Shown: in pieces, positions 1-10,596 of the stretch
Layout: the number at the start of each line of letters is the position of its first letter
Numbering within the stretch: position 1 is the stretch's first letter
Assembly: GCF_018860425.1 (NCBI RefSeq)
Contig: NZ_JAHKPI010000014.1
Location: forward strand, 124,001 to 188,000
Length of the DNA: 64,000 nt
Direction of reading: 5' to 3'
Source of the DNA: Marinobacter sp. F3R08
Lineage (GTDB): Bacteria > Pseudomonadota > Gammaproteobacteria > Pseudomonadales > Oleiphilaceae
Position numbers and translations under genes: made by a program
Notes under the pieces: generated by a model
Databases searched by the model: none
Seen by the model: only the letters and a program-made list of their open reading frames with translations
Told to the model about the DNA's origin: nothing

Positions 1-1
1 C

Positions 2-595
2 ACCATGATGGATCTGGCTCCGGGCCAGCGTGTATTGGATGCCTGCGCGGCTCCGGGGGGCAAAACCTGTGCAATTCTGGAAGCCTGTGGCGAGCTGGCG
101 GAAGTCGTCGCCATTGACGAATCCGCTGATCGCCTGCCCCGCGTTCAGGAAAACCTGGATCGCCTGGATCTCAATGCCACCCTGAAACAGGCAGATGCCG
201 CTGCCACCGATCAATGGTGGGACGGACAGGCATTCGATCGCATTCTGCTGGATGTTCCCTGCAGCGCCAGCGGTGTCATCCGCCGCCACCCGGATATCAA
301 GTTGTTGCGCCGTGAATCTGACATTACCCCGCTGGCTGCCATACAGCTCGGGTTGCTGGACGCCATGTGGGCTATCCTGAAACCGGGGGGCCGACTGGTC
401 TATGCCACCTGCTCGGTGTTCCCCCAGGAAAACCACCGTATAATTCAGCGGTTCTGCAAACAGCAGACCGATGCCATCCTTGTTGAGCCCGAGGCTCAGT
501 GGGGACGCAATATGGGTGCGGGGCGACAATTGCTCCCCGATCCGGACAGCCATGACGGCTTCTTCTATGCCGTGCTGGAGAAACCCGAACCATGA
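2..595 (+). CDS. rsmB: 16S rRNA (cytosine-967-C5)-methyltransferase, C-terminal part
   Basis: The gene is cut by the left edge of the window, so only about 198 C-terminal residues are present. RsmB methylates C967 of 16S rRNA with S-adenosylmethionine. The visible part is the Rossmann-like methyltransferase domain. It shows the SAM-binding [10 protein letters not shown] loop, the VPCSASG motif whose Cys acts in release of the product, and the catalytic ATCS motif near [11 protein letters not shown]. The missing N-terminus should hold the NusB-like RNA-binding domain. The stop overlaps the trkA start in an ATGA arrangement, indicating translational coupling. The rsmB-trkA pairing is normal for gammaproteobacteria, where fmt and def usually lie just upstream. 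Confidence 0.95.
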   Translation, partial: TMMDLAPGQRVLDACAAPGGKTCAILEACGELAEVVAIDESADRLPRVQENLDRLDLNATLKQADAAATDQWWDGQAFDRILLDVPCSASGVIRRHPDIKLLRRESDITPLAAIQLGLLDAMWAILKPGGRLVYATCSVFPQENHRIIQRFCKQQTDAILVEPEAQWGRNMGAGRQLLPDPDSHDGFFYAVLEKPEP

Positions 596-1995
596 AGATC
601 CTGATTCTCGGTGCCGGCCAGGTCGGCGGTACGCTCGCTGAAAACCTGGCTAACGAAGCCAACGACATCACTATCATCGACAGCGATAGTGCCCGATTGC
701 GGGAGTTGCAGGATCGGCTCGACATACGCACTGTCCAGGGTGCCGCCTCCTATCCAACCGCTCTCCGGCAGGCCGGGGCCGAAGACGCCGACATGCTGAT
801 TGCCGTCACGAACAGCGACGAAACCAACATGGTGGCCTGCCAGGTGGCCAAACTGCTGTACAAGACACCCACCACCATCTGCCGGGTACGAGCCAGCGCC
901 TATCTGGCAAAATCCGAGCTGTTTTACCAACGGGACAAGACCAAAGATCTCGACAGCCTGCGGGGCTTTCCCATCGATGTTCTGATCAGCCCGGAACACC
1001 TGGTAACGAAGCATATTACCCGACTGATCGAGAATCCCGGTGCCCTGCAGGTGCTGGAATTCTCCAAGGGCATGACCCGCCTGGTGGCCATCCGGGCTAC
1101 CAAGGGCGGCCCCCTTGTCGGGCACGAGTTATCGTACTTGCGCACCCACATGCCCAAGATCGATACCCGGGTAGCTGCCATTTTCCGGAAGGACCGCGCC
1201 ATCATGCCGGAGGGCGATACGGTCATTGAGGATGGTGATGAAGTCTTTTTTATCGCCGCCGGTGATCACATCAAGTCGGTCATGAGCGAATTACAGCCGC
1301 TGGTCAAACCCTACAAGCGTATCTTTATTTGCGGTGGCGGCAATATTGGTCAGCGACTGGCTCACACCCTGGAGAACCGCTACCAGGTAAAACTGCTGGA
1401 GCAGGACCACGAACGCTGCGTCATGCTCTCGGAAAAATTACGGAAAACCGTGGTGCTGGAAGGCAACGCGGCGAATAAAGAAATTCTGCTGGAAGAAAGT
1501 ATCGAGAACACCGATGTATTCTGCGCAGTGACTAACGACGATGAGGCCAACATCATGGCCTCATTACTGGCCAAACGCCTCGGTGCCCGCAAGGTACTGA
1601 CCCTGATCAACAATCCGGACTACGTGGATCTGATCCAGGGCGGTGATATCGATGTAGCCATCTCTCCCCAGCAAACCACCATCGGCAGTCTGCTGACCCA
1701 CGTTCGCAGAGGCGATGTTGTAAACGTTCATTCACTGCGCAGAGGCGCGGCCGAGGCAATAGAGGCCATTGCTCATGGCGATCACAGGTCTTCCAAGGTG
1801 GTCGGTAAACGGCTGGATGAGATCCACCTGCCGGAGGGCACTACCATCGGAGCCATCGTCCGGCGCAACGAAGTGCTTATCGCGCACGATCATCTGCGCG
1901 TCCAGCCGGACGACCACGTCATCCTGTTCCTGGTGGACAAAACCCGGATCCGGGATGTGGAAAAACTGTTCCAGGTAGGTCTTACCTTCTTCTGA
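592..1995 (+). CDS. trkA: Trk system potassium uptake protein TrkA
   Basis: Cytoplasmic NAD(H)-binding regulatory subunit of the TrkH/TrkG potassium channel. At 467 residues it is slightly longer than the usual 458. It has the expected duplicated architecture: an RCK/TrkA-N Rossmann domain beginning [16 protein letters not shown], a TrkA-C domain at about 140-220, a second Rossmann domain beginning [11 protein letters not shown] near residue 244, and a second TrkA-C at the end. The start codon overlaps the rsmB stop (ATGA), which supports this start. No membrane segment is present, as expected for the peripheral subunit. No trkH is present in the window. Confidence 0.96.
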   Translation: MKILILGAGQVGGTLAENLANEANDITIIDSDSARLRELQDRLDIRTVQGAASYPTALRQAGAEDADMLIAVTNSDETNMVACQVAKLLYKTPTTICRVRASAYLAKSELFYQRDKTKDLDSLRGFPIDVLISPEHLVTKHITRLIENPGALQVLEFSKGMTRLVAIRATKGGPLVGHELSYLRTHMPKIDTRVAAIFRKDRAIMPEGDTVIEDGDEVFFIAAGDHIKSVMSELQPLVKPYKRIFICGGGNIGQRLAHTLENRYQVKLLEQDHERCVMLSEKLRKTVVLEGNAANKEILLEESIENTDVFCAVTNDDEANIMASLLAKRLGARKVLTLINNPDYVDLIQGGDIDVAISPQQTTIGSLLTHVRRGDVVNVHSLRRGAAEAIEAIAHGDHRSSKVVGKRLDEIHLPEGTTIGAIVRRNEVLIAHDHLRVQPDDHVILFLVDKTRIRDVEKLFQVGLTFF

Positions 1996-1996
1996 C

Positions 1997-2026
1997 TTAG
2001 AAATACACAGACAGCAAGCGTATAAT
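1997..2026 (+). promoter_or_regulatory. candidate sigma-70 promoter for glyQS-gmhB
   Basis: A perfect TATAAT lies at 2021-2026. TTAGAA (1997-2002, four of six matches to TTGACA) sits 18 bp upstream. It falls in the only gap between trkA and glyQ, about 70 bp before the glyQ start, and would transcribe glyQ, glyS and gmhB together. Confidence 0.6.
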
Positions 2027-2096
2027 GCGCCTTTTTTCGGAGCGCCTCGAAGGATAACCCGGGCGCCACACACAGACTGATCAGCAGGCAACCGTC

Positions 2097-3122
2097 GTGA
2101 CAGACAAGGCAACGAAACAGACAACTCCGGATATCGGGACCTTCCAGGGCCTGATCCTGGCTCTGCAGAACTTCTGGGCGCAGCATGGCTGCGTAGTCCT
2201 CCAGCCACTGGATATGGAGGTGGGTGCAGGCACCTTCCATCCGGCCACATTCCTGCGGGCTATCGGGCCGGAAACCTGGAATGCCGCCTATGTCCAGCCC
2301 AGCCGTCGACCGACTGACGGGCGTTACGGTGAAAACCCCAACCGTCTTCAGCATTATTACCAGTTCCAGGTGGTACTGAAGCCGTCCCCGGACAACATTC
2401 AGGAACTGTACCTGGACTCTCTTCGGGCTCTGGGCCTGGACCCGCTGGTACATGACATCCGCTTCGTTGAAGATAACTGGGAATCCCCCACCCTGGGTGC
2501 CTGGGGTCTGGGCTGGGAAATCTGGCTGAATGGCATGGAAGTCACCCAGTTCACCTATTTCCAGCAGGTGGGTGGTCTGGAATGCTACCCGGTCACCGGC
2601 GAACTTACCTATGGGCTGGAACGCATCGCCATGTACCTGCAAGGCGTCGACAGTGTTTACGATCTGGTCTGGACCGAGGGCCCCGACGGGGTTGTTACCT
2701 ACGGGGACGTTTTCCATCAGAACGAAGTCGAACAGTCCACCTACAACTTTGAACACGCAGATACCGAGTTCCTGTTCCACAGCTTTGACGTCTACGAACG
2801 GGAAAGTGCCCGTCTGATCGACGCCGGCCTGCCACTGCCAGCCTATGAACAGGTTCTGAAAGCCTCCCACACCTTCAACCTGCTGGATGCCCGTCATGCC
2901 ATCTCGGTAACCGAGCGTCAGCGTTTTATCCTTCGGGTTCGTACCCTGGCTCGCGCCGTCGCCCAGGCCTACTTCGACAGCCGTCGTTCACTGGGCTTCC
3001 CGCTGGCGCCAGAGGCCTTGCGCAAGGAAGTCCTGGCCGCCGCTGAGGCCGCCGACGACAAGGCGAAGAGTAAGAAGGGCAAAAAAGCGAAGAAGGCACA
3101 GCAGGAACAGGGGAACGCATAA
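2097..3122 (+). CDS. glyQ: glycyl-tRNA synthetase alpha subunit
   Basis: Catalytic subunit of the bacterial alpha2-beta2 glycyl-tRNA synthetase, which charges tRNA-Gly with glycine at the expense of ATP. The class II motifs are evident, including [18 protein letters not shown] at the N-terminus and the conserved stretch around [16 protein letters not shown]. The GTG start at 2097 gives the N-terminus MTDKATKQ. At 341 residues it is about 20-40 longer than most GlyQ proteins. The excess is a C-terminal Ala/Lys-rich tail (residues about 310-341) containing [14 protein letters not shown], which looks disordered and strongly basic. glyS begins two bases after the stop. Confidence 0.96.
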   Translation: MTDKATKQTTPDIGTFQGLILALQNFWAQHGCVVLQPLDMEVGAGTFHPATFLRAIGPETWNAAYVQPSRRPTDGRYGENPNRLQHYYQFQVVLKPSPDNIQELYLDSLRALGLDPLVHDIRFVEDNWESPTLGAWGLGWEIWLNGMEVTQFTYFQQVGGLECYPVTGELTYGLERIAMYLQGVDSVYDLVWTEGPDGVVTYGDVFHQNEVEQSTYNFEHADTEFLFHSFDVYERESARLIDAGLPLPAYEQVLKASHTFNLLDARHAISVTERQRFILRVRTLARAVAQAYFDSRRSLGFPLAPEALRKEVLAAAEAADDKAKSKKGKKAKKAQQEQGNA

Positions 3123-3124
3123 TC

Positions 3125-5206
3125 ATGGCAACACAGGATTTTCTGGTCGAACTGGGCACTGAAGAACTGCCCCCCAAGGCCCTCAAGCCACTGTCTGATG
3201 CCTTCACCCAGGGTATTTCCCGGGGTCTGGAGGAAGCGGGAATCACGTTCGGCAAGGTCGAGACCTTTGCCGCGCCCCGTCGTCTCGCCGTCCGTATCCG
3301 CGACCTGGCGGATGCCCAGCCAGACAAATCGGTGGAAAAGCGCGGGCCTGCTGTCAAGGCGGCCTTCGACGATGCCGGCAATCCAACCCGGGCGCTCACG
3401 GGCTTTGCGACCTCCCTCGGCGTAACCCCGGACCAACTCGATACTCTGGAAACCGACAAGGGTGCCTGGGTGGTTTACCGCACGGTAGAGCAGGGCAAGC
3501 CAACCGTAGAACTGATGCCGGAACTGGTCGAACAGTCCCTGGCCGGCCTTCCCATTCCCAAGCGCATGCGCTGGGGTGCCCACCGGACCGAATTTGTCCG
3601 GCCCGTGCACTGGCTGGTGCTGCTGTACGGCAACAAGGTCATTGATGCCCCGATTATGGGCCTGACGCCAGGCAACAAGACCCGCGGCCACCGCTTCCAT
3701 TGCCCGAAATCCCTGATCGTACCGACACCCAACGATTACGAAGTGGTCCTCAAACAGGAAGGCTACGTGATTGCAGATTTCGCCGAGCGCCGGGAACAGA
3801 TCCGTGCCGGCGTGACCGAACTGGCCGAGAAGGAGGCCGGTGGCAAGGCAGTGATTGATGAAGACCTGCTGGACGAAGTGACTGCCCTGAACGAGTGGCC
3901 GGTGCCTTTGATGGGGCGCTTCGAGGAACGGTTCCTCGAGGTTCCGGCCGAAGCGCTGATTTCCTCCATGAAGGAACACCAGAAATACTTCCACGTGGTA
4001 GCCGCCGATGGCGCAATGCTGCCCCTGTTCATTACCGTGGCCAACATCGAGAGCAAAGACCCCGCCCAGGTGGTGTCCGGTAACGAGAAAGTGATCCGGC
4101 CCCGCCTGTCTGACGCTGCGTTCTTCTACGAAACCGATCGGAAAACCAGGCTCGAAGACCGCATTGACGCCCTCAAACCCATCGTGTTCCAGGAGAAGTT
4201 GGGCAGCATCTACGACAAATCCGTGCGCGTTGCTGCCCTGGCTCAGAAAATTGCCGATGCCATCGGCAGTGACCCGGCCCAGGCCGAGCGCGCCGCCATG
4301 CTGGCGAAGACCGATCTGGTGACTGAAATGGTACTGGAGTTCACCGATCTCCAGGGCATCATGGGTCAATACTACGCCACTAACGATGGCGAGCCGCAAG
4401 ACGTGGCCAAGGCGCTGAATGAGCAATACATGCCCCGTTTCGCCGGCGATGATTTGCCCACCACGCTGACCGGCTGCGCCATTGCCATAGCAGACCGCCT
4501 GGACTCCCTGGTCGGCCTGTTCGGCATCAACCAGCCACCGTCCGGTACCCGTGATCCGTTCGCCCTGCGCCGTGCCTCTCTGGGGGTGCTGCGCATTATC
4601 ATTGAACGGCAGCTACCCCTGGATCTGCAGACCTGTTGCGAATGGGCGGAACAGAACTTCACGGTGCTGACCGAGCAGAACACAGCCACCACCGTGGTGG
4701 ATTATATGCTGGAGCGCTTCCGGGCTCATTACGACGAGCAGGGCATCGGCGCTGAGGTTTACCTGGCAGTTCATGCCCGTCGGCCCACCCGTCCGCTCGA
4801 CTTCGACCGTCGGGTGAAGGCCGTGGAAGCTTTCCGCCAGCTGCCGCAAGCCCAGGCCCTGGCAGGCGCCAACAAGCGCGTCTCCAACATCCTGACCAAA
4901 CAGGGCGGTGACAGCATCGGAGAAACCGTCGATGCCAGCCTGCTGCAGGACGCAGCGGAAAAAGTCCTGGCCGAACAGGTCGACCAGCAGTCGGCCAAGG
5001 TTCTTCCGCTATTCGACCAGGGCGATTACGCCGAGGCCTTAACCTCACTGGCCAGTCTGCGGGAACCCGTGGATAACTTCTTCGATGAGGTCATGGTGAT
5101 GGCCGATGACGAGACCATCCGCAACAACCGCCTGGCGCTTCTCAACAGGCTGCGGAATCTGTTCCTGCGCGTTGCGGATATCTCGTTGTTGCCCACCGCG
5201 GGCTAA
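3125..5206 (+). CDS. glyS: glycyl-tRNA synthetase beta subunit
   Basis: Beta subunit of the heterotetrameric glycyl-tRNA synthetase, providing tRNA binding and the anticodon-recognition module. At 693 residues it is of normal length. The N-terminus DFLVELGTEELPPKAL is diagnostic of the family, and the C-terminal DALR anticodon-binding region is present at about 590-690. It is separated from glyQ by two bases and from gmhB by two bases, so all three are probably one transcript. Confidence 0.97.
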   Translation: MATQDFLVELGTEELPPKALKPLSDAFTQGISRGLEEAGITFGKVETFAAPRRLAVRIRDLADAQPDKSVEKRGPAVKAAFDDAGNPTRALTGFATSLGVTPDQLDTLETDKGAWVVYRTVEQGKPTVELMPELVEQSLAGLPIPKRMRWGAHRTEFVRPVHWLVLLYGNKVIDAPIMGLTPGNKTRGHRFHCPKSLIVPTPNDYEVVLKQEGYVIADFAERREQIRAGVTELAEKEAGGKAVIDEDLLDEVTALNEWPVPLMGRFEERFLEVPAEALISSMKEHQKYFHVVAADGAMLPLFITVANIESKDPAQVVSGNEKVIRPRLSDAAFFYETDRKTRLEDRIDALKPIVFQEKLGSIYDKSVRVAALAQKIADAIGSDPAQAERAAMLAKTDLVTEMVLEFTDLQGIMGQYYATNDGEPQDVAKALNEQYMPRFAGDDLPTTLTGCAIAIADRLDSLVGLFGINQPPSGTRDPFALRRASLGVLRIIIERQLPLDLQTCCEWAEQNFTVLTEQNTATTVVDYMLERFRAHYDEQGIGAEVYLAVHARRPTRPLDFDRRVKAVEAFRQLPQAQALAGANKRVSNILTKQGGDSIGETVDASLLQDAAEKVLAEQVDQQSAKVLPLFDQGDYAEALTSLASLREPVDNFFDEVMVMADDETIRNNRLALLNRLRNLFLRVADISLLPTAG

Positions 5207-5208
5207 CG

Positions 5209-5766
5209 ATGCTGATCATCCTCGACCGGGACGGAGTCATCAACCAATACGAAGGCAATTACATCTGCTCAGCCGAGGAATGGCACCCCATTCCCGGCAG
5301 CGTAGACGCGGTGGCCCGGCTCTGTAATGCCGGCCACCGTATTGCCATCGCAACCAACCAGTCCGGCATCGCCCGCGGTTACTACGACACCGATGAACTC
5401 GACGCCATGCATCAAAAGCTGGAACACCTGGTAGAAGCCCAGGGCGGCTGCATCGACTTCATCGCCTATTGCCCCCACCATCCCGACGATCAGTGCAACT
5501 GCCGCAAACCACTGACCGGCCTGCTGGATCAGATTCAACAGCATTTTCATCTGACCAGCCTTGAAGGCGCCATCATGGTCGGCGATAGCCGCAAAGATCT
5601 GGAGGCGGGTCATGCCTCGGGATGCCAACCGGTGCTGGTCAGAACCGGCAACGGCCATGATACCGAACGCCATCTCGATGCCCGCCCGATACCCGGCGCC
5701 GATGTCAGCATTTACGATACTCTCAGCAAATTTACGGATGCCCTTTTAACCGCGGAGGGCTGGTAA
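5209..5766 (+). CDS. gmhB: D-glycero-beta-D-manno-heptose-1,7-bisphosphate 7-phosphatase
   Basis: HAD-superfamily phosphatase of the ADP-heptose branch of lipopolysaccharide core synthesis. It removes the 7-phosphate of heptose bisphosphate in the cytoplasm. The DRDGV nucleophile motif (Asp6, Asp8) is present. The family-specific zinc site is complete: Cys88, His90, Cys96 and Cys98 in [11 protein letters not shown]. The GDSRKD motif supplies the late acidic residues. Length is 185 residues, as expected. The gene starts two bases after glyS; this glyQ-glyS-gmhB order is also found in Pseudomonas. Confidence 0.95.
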   Translation: MLIILDRDGVINQYEGNYICSAEEWHPIPGSVDAVARLCNAGHRIAIATNQSGIARGYYDTDELDAMHQKLEHLVEAQGGCIDFIAYCPHHPDDQCNCRKPLTGLLDQIQQHFHLTSLEGAIMVGDSRKDLEAGHASGCQPVLVRTGNGHDTERHLDARPIPGADVSIYDTLSKFTDALLTAEGW

Positions 5767-5782
5767 AACCAAAGCGAATCCG

Positions 5783-5788
5783 TATAAT
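5783..5788 (+). promoter_or_regulatory. -10 element of the tRNA-Pro promoter
   Basis: A consensus TATAAT lies 13 bp before the tRNA. The GC-rich stretch that follows (ACCGGCCG) resembles the discriminator of stringently controlled stable-RNA promoters. No good -35 is visible; CTGGTA at 17 bp spacing matches only half of the consensus. Confidence 0.5.
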
Positions 5789-5801
5789 ACCGGCCGTTGA
5801 T

Positions 5802-5878
<77 letters not shown>

Positions 5879-5954
5879 CTTTCCCGTCTGGTATTTTCCC
5901 TCTTTGTTCATCCGTTGTGCGTTATAAGCCTTCCAGGGACACACCATCCCGGCA

Positions 5955-7592
5955 TCAGGCAACAGCTTCCGCATCAAAAAACTGTCGCAGAAACGCCGGA
6001 ATCTCATCTGGCGGAATCGGTCGGCTCAAATGGTAGCCCTGGGCAATATCACATCCGGCAACCTTCAGGTGCACCAGCTGCTCGCGGGTTTCGACACCTT
6101 CAGCGACAACCTTGATGTTCATGCGATTGGCCAGAATGATGGTGGAGGACACGATCGGACTGTCGTCGTGCCTGTTGCATATTTTCGCAATCAGGCTCCG
6201 GTCAATCTTCAGTTTGTCCACCGGCACCGCTTCCAGATGAGCAAACCCGGAATAACCTGTGCCAAAATCATCCAGGCTGAGTTTCACCCCGGCCGCCTTC
6301 AGTGAATGCAGGCTGTCGACGGCGTTGGCGTCCAACATCGCGGTTTCGGTAATTTCCAGTTCCAGCTGATCCGTTTCAAGGCCTTGCCCTGCGATCAATT
6401 CAAGCACCTGCTGACAGAATCCAGGCTGGGCCAGCTGAATCGGCGAGACGTTCACGGCAACCGGCTTTACACCCCCGCCTTCGCTCTCCCAAGCTGCAAT
6501 CTGCTCGCAGGCGAGCCGCAAGACTTCCATTCCCAGCGGAATAACAAAGCCACTGTTCTCAGCCATTGGAATGAACCGATCCGGAAACAACAGGCCGAAC
6601 TCCGGATGCTGCCAGCGCACCAGCGCTTCATAACCAATCACCTCCATGGAGTCCAGGCAAACCTGGGGCTGGTAATGCAGGACGAACTCCCGGTTGCGCA
6701 AGCCATCGGCAAAGGATTGCTCGAGGTGAAACGCCTCCACGTCCTTAAGATTAAGTGACTGGTCGAAGAAACGGTACTGGCCCCGTCCGGCCTTCTTGGC
6801 GGAGTACATGGCCGCATCTGCGCAACAAAGCAGATTCTCAGCGGTCTGACCGTCTCTGGGGCATATTGCAATTCCAATGCTGGGGCTGCTGTTCAGTTCG
6901 ATACCATTGAGTTCATAAGGGGCAGACAAGTGACTGGTAACGCCGGCCGCCCACTGTTCAATGTCGCTTTCCGTGCGATTACCCGCCAGAAGAACAACGA
7001 ACTCATCACCTCCAAACCGTGCAGCGACATCTTCAGGCCCCAGTAAACGCTGGATTCTGCCCGCGACTGCCTGAAGCAAGAGATCCCCTACCTGATGCCC
7101 CAACGAATCATTAATCGATTTAAAGCGGTCAAGATCAATAAACAAAAAGGCCGACAGCCGTCGCTTGCGTCGCTGTTCGTCGAGAGCATCCGAAGCAATA
7201 TCAAGAAATTGCCGGCGGTTGTAGAGGCCACTGAGGTGGTCAATCGCTGCGGCTCTGCTGCTTCGGGCATGCTCGCCCTCCAGCCGCTCAATCAGTTGTT
7301 GATTCCTTTGCTCCGATTGCTGAAGCGCATACATGATCAACTGTTGTTGTTTCAGCGCCCGGAACAGCCAGAGCACAATGACAATGATCAGCAACGTCAT
7401 CAGCAGGTTTAGCGCCAGTTGTTTATGCTGATCGCTGTGCAGCGAGGGCAACAGCATGGGTTCCCCGCTACTGATTCCCCCGGACAGCGCTGGCTGGGCG
7501 TTGGGCGCCCAGATAAAAACAACCATCAATGCGCCCAGCACCAACATGGCTATCTGGACACCATTGAAGAAAAAGGCGGGCTTTTGCTTCAT
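5955..7592 (-). CDS. membrane-anchored GGDEF-EAL protein
   Basis: Bifunctional cyclic-di-GMP enzyme of 545 residues. Two membrane segments lie at about 11-29 and 60-79, followed by a short helical linker and a GGDEF domain (about 115-275) with an intact GGDEF at 194-198. The EAL domain fills the remainder (about 285-535), with EAL followed by [11 protein letters not shown] and the other expected acidic and Lys positions. The inhibitory I-site is absent: GPED stands where RxxD is expected. The start at 7592 (MKQKPAFFF) was chosen because AGGGT lies about eight bases upstream and the first membrane segment follows at once. The reading frame stays open to 7748 and could add 52 residues. Whether synthesis or hydrolysis dominates cannot be told. 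Confidence 0.85.
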   Translation of the reverse strand: MKQKPAFFFNGVQIAMLVLGALMVVFIWAPNAQPALSGGISSGEPMLLPSLHSDQHKQLALNLLMTLLIIVIVLWLFRALKQQQLIMYALQQSEQRNQQLIERLEGEHARSSRAAAIDHLSGLYNRRQFLDIASDALDEQRRKRRLSAFLFIDLDRFKSINDSLGHQVGDLLLQAVAGRIQRLLGPEDVAARFGGDEFVVLLAGNRTESDIEQWAAGVTSHLSAPYELNGIELNSSPSIGIAICPRDGQTAENLLCCADAAMYSAKKAGRGQYRFFDQSLNLKDVEAFHLEQSFADGLRNREFVLHYQPQVCLDSMEVIGYEALVRWQHPEFGLLFPDRFIPMAENSGFVIPLGMEVLRLACEQIAAWESEGGGVKPVAVNVSPIQLAQPGFCQQVLELIAGQGLETDQLELEITETAMLDANAVDSLHSLKAAGVKLSLDDFGTGYSGFAHLEAVPVDKLKIDRSLIAKICNRHDDSPIVSSTIILANRMNIKVVAEGVETREQLVHLKVAGCDIAQGYHLSRPIPPDEIPAFLRQFFDAEAVA

Positions 7593-7810
7593 TAACGTTA
7601 CCCTGACGGAGTGGCAATTGTAGCCGTGATTTACAAGCCGTCCGCTGGCAACTCCCTGGTTTGACTCAAAAGGGAGAGAAAATCCGTTGATTTTCATAAC
7701 GCCCTCAACGCTAAACGCCGATAGTGACAGTCCGATGACAACGCCCACCCCTGAAGATTACGATCCCACACCCGTGCCTTACACCAGGTTGCAGAACAAA
7801 ACACGAATGT

Positions 7811-8170
7811 ATGGAAAGCCGCGGGAATAGCTGTATTCTGGGTACACAGCAATATTTCCTCCATGTCCGGGAAAGGACCTTCCACACTACCCAGAAACTC
7901 ATTTCTTCTACTGACCTCATGGGCAAGATCCAGCATGGCAACCAGGCCTTTGTGGACCTCAGCGGTTTCAGCTATGAAGAACTGATCGGGCAGATGAGAA
8001 GACTGCGGCAGCCGGTGCCGGCCTCAAGCCGATGCTTGACTCAAAGCAAACACTGAAAGACATTGCCGGCAACAAACAATCTGGCCAAAGGTGAAAAATC
8101 CACCCATAGTGTGAGAGAAATGGAGCACATTGCCCGTGAGCTTCACGAATTGGTTGTGAGGTTCAAATAA
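7811..8170 (+). pseudogene. remnant of an Aer-type PAS chemoreceptor
   Basis: One reading frame contains two recognisable pieces of an aerotaxis-type methyl-accepting chemotaxis protein. At about 7875-8000 it reads like the N-terminal PAS domain of Aer, including LISSTDLMGKIQHGNQAF and DLSGFSYEELIGQ. The sequence then loses similarity and meets a TGA at 8054-8056. After the stop, in the same frame, comes a typical receptor C-terminus (ATNNLAKGEKS, then HIARELHELVVRFK) ending at TAA 8168-8170. The rest of the PAS fold, membrane region, HAMP and signalling hairpin, roughly 400 residues in a full receptor, are missing. The simplest reading is an internal deletion followed by decay. Identification is by family resemblance only. 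Confidence 0.75.
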
Positions 8171-8199
8171 CCGCTATAGCGTCCCCGGAGAATGGGTTC

Positions 8200-10572
8200 A
8201 TGACAAACTCCAGTATTGAAAAACGCAGGTTGGCGGCACTTGAGCGACTGGGCATTCTGGACACACCGCCCGAGGAACGCTTCGAGCGGCTTACGCGAAT
8301 TGCTCGGCACCATTATCGTGTAAAAACCGCGCTCTTCTCTATCCTTGACCAGAATCGGCAATGGTTCAAATCTCGTCAGGGCCTGGAGGTAACAGAAACA
8401 CCCCGGTCTATTGCCTTCTGCGATAGCACGATCCAGCAAGACCAGATCCTGCTGGTGGAAGACGCTACGAAAGATCCGCGTTTCCGGAAGAGTCCATTGG
8501 TAACGGGCGAGCCTCACATTCGCTTTTACGCCGGCATGCCCGTGCGTGAGCCCGGTGGCTTCAAGATCGGCACGCTCTGCATCATTGATGACGCTCCCCG
8601 GCAATTCAGTGAACTTGATCTTGATGTTCTTCGCAGCCTCGCCAGCATCATTGAGGATGAGCTTGAACGCGCCTATATGACATCGTCCAGGAACGAACTG
8701 GTTCCGGTATCACACCTGAGCCGCTCCATTCATCGGGCGCAGAATGTCTTCCTGACCAGTGACAACGAACGCGCTGCCTTTGAGCTCGTGCTCAGTGACC
8801 TGCTATCACTGACCGGAAGTCAGTTCGGTTTCATTGGTGAGGTGATGTACCGGAAGGATCAGACGCCATACCTCAAAATCGGGGCGATCACCAACATCGC
8901 CTGGAGTCCGGAAACCCAGGCGCTATATCAGGAGGTGGAACGTCGGGGGCTGGTGTTTGATCGGCTCGACAATCTCCTGGGTAAACCCATTGCAACCGGA
9001 GAGGTCATTGTCTCGAACGACCTGAGTTCCGACCCGCGAAGCGGTGGACTGCCCGAAGGTCACCCCCCCATTAACGCCTATATTGGCATTCCGGTGTTTT
9101 CCGGTGGCACACAGACCGGGCTGATCGGTTTGGCCAATCGCCAGGACGGGTATCAGAGCTCATTGGCACAGGAGCTTGAACCGCTGACACAAACGGTTGG
9201 CAACCTGATCGAACGCAAAAAGCTTTACCAGGAAAAGCGAGACCATCAGAAAAGTCTTGAGCAGGCCGCAAATTACGACGATCTGACCGGCCTGCCGAAT
9301 CGACGCAGACTCACAGAGCTGTTTGAACAAGAGCTTTTTGAAGCGAATCAACGAAAAGGCGTTGTTTCAGTCTGTTTTATCGATCTTGATGGCTTCAAGA
9401 GAATCAATGATGAGCATGGTCACGCGGTCGGCGATGCTGTGCTCAAATCCGTAGCCACCACTCTGATGGAGAGCGTGAGAGCCCACGATGTGGTGGCGCG
9501 GCTTGGTGGCGATGAGTTTGTTGCTATCTTGCGGGACTGCGAGGACGAACGGATCTACGCCAGATTGCTGGAGAGCATTCGCCAGCCCATCACTTACAGG
9601 CATCATGTTTTACAGGTATCCGGAAGCATGGGCGTCACCATCTATCCGGATGATGATGCCGATGCCGATCTGTTGCTTCGCCATGCGGACCAGGCCATGT
9701 ACGCTGCCAAGGAAGCTGGAAAGAACAACTTCACCCTGTTTGATCTGGATTCCCACTTCTCAAGAAAGGAACGAATCAGGGTCATCGAACAGATTGACGA
9801 TGCCATCAGACATCAGGCCCTGGAGCTTTACTATCAGCCCAAAATCAATTTTGCCACGCACACAGTGGAAGGTTTTGAAGCTCTCCTCCGCTGGAACCAT
9901 CCAGACGAAGGCCTGCTCAGTCCTGCACAGTTTCTTGAGCATATTGAATACACCGAATACGCCTACAAAGTGGGTAACTTTGTCCTTCGGGAGGCTGTAA
10001 ACCTGTTACAGGAATTCAACAGACAAGAGCTCCCATACACCCTCAGCATCAACCTGAGCCCTTCCCATTTTCTGGGGCAGGGATTCCGGGATGATCTGGC
10101 ATACGTACTCAGGGACTGTTCCGCAGACGTTCGATCCCGGCTCATACTGGAGGTACTCGAAACCACCGCTCTGGATGATACCGAACGGGTTTTTGAGAAC
10201 CTTCGAACCTGCAGAGATCTGGGCGTGGCTGTGTCTCTGGATGATTTTGGTACGGGCTACTCCTCACTGGATCTGTTCCGGAGACTGGCTGCCCAGGAAA
10301 TCAAGATCGACCGGTCGTTCGTAACGGACATGCTGGACAACCCGGACAGCGCCATGATCGTCAGTGCGATCATCAGCCTGTCCAAAAGCTTCCGTCGACG
10401 TCTGGTTGCCGAGGGTATTGAGTCGGCCTCGGTAGAGGCTGAACTCATAAAACTGGGTTGTGATGTGGGGCAGGGGTTTTTCTACAGTAAACCAATGCCC
10501 TTGCACCAGGCCCTGGAATGGGCGCAAAGTTTTGACTGGAGAAAGCGGGAACAGCGCGAGTGGGTAATTTAA
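8200..10572 (+). CDS. GAF-GAF-GGDEF-EAL cyclic-di-GMP protein
   Basis: Soluble sensor enzyme of 790 residues. A first GAF domain lies at about 15-160 (IEKRRLAALERLGILDTPPE is typical of these N-terminal GAF modules). A second GAF is at about 170-345. The GGDEF domain (about 365-525) has an intact GGDEF, and RAHD five residues before it, matching the RxxD inhibitory site. The EAL domain (about 535-780) retains EAL before LRW, the DDFGTGYSS motif, KIDRSF and VAEGIES. There is no membrane segment. The start ATG at 8200 lies 29 bp after the chemoreceptor remnant. The next diguanylate cyclase begins 24 bp downstream, so the two are probably cotranscribed. Confidence 0.88.
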   Translation: MTNSSIEKRRLAALERLGILDTPPEERFERLTRIARHHYRVKTALFSILDQNRQWFKSRQGLEVTETPRSIAFCDSTIQQDQILLVEDATKDPRFRKSPLVTGEPHIRFYAGMPVREPGGFKIGTLCIIDDAPRQFSELDLDVLRSLASIIEDELERAYMTSSRNELVPVSHLSRSIHRAQNVFLTSDNERAAFELVLSDLLSLTGSQFGFIGEVMYRKDQTPYLKIGAITNIAWSPETQALYQEVERRGLVFDRLDNLLGKPIATGEVIVSNDLSSDPRSGGLPEGHPPINAYIGIPVFSGGTQTGLIGLANRQDGYQSSLAQELEPLTQTVGNLIERKKLYQEKRDHQKSLEQAANYDDLTGLPNRRRLTELFEQELFEANQRKGVVSVCFIDLDGFKRINDEHGHAVGDAVLKSVATTLMESVRAHDVVARLGGDEFVAILRDCEDERIYARLLESIRQPITYRHHVLQVSGSMGVTIYPDDDADADLLLRHADQAMYAAKEAGKNNFTLFDLDSHFSRKERIRVIEQIDDAIRHQALELYYQPKINFATHTVEGFEALLRWNHPDEGLLSPAQFLEHIEYTEYAYKVGNFVLREAVNLLQEFNRQELPYTLSINLSPSHFLGQGFRDDLAYVLRDCSADVRSRLILEVLETTALDDTERVFENLRTCRDLGVAVSLDDFGTGYSSLDLFRRLAAQEIKIDRSFVTDMLDNPDSAMIVSAIISLSKSFRRRLVAEGIESASVEAELIKLGCDVGQGFFYSKPMPLHQALEWAQSFDWRKREQREWVI

Positions 10573-10596
10573 ACGTGCACGATAAAGTGATGGATC

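Noticed and set aside
2969..4426. Long minus-strand open frame of 485 codons across glyQ/glyS
   Set aside because: It is antisense to two certain genes and encodes no recognisable protein; GC-rich coding DNA often leaves such frames open.
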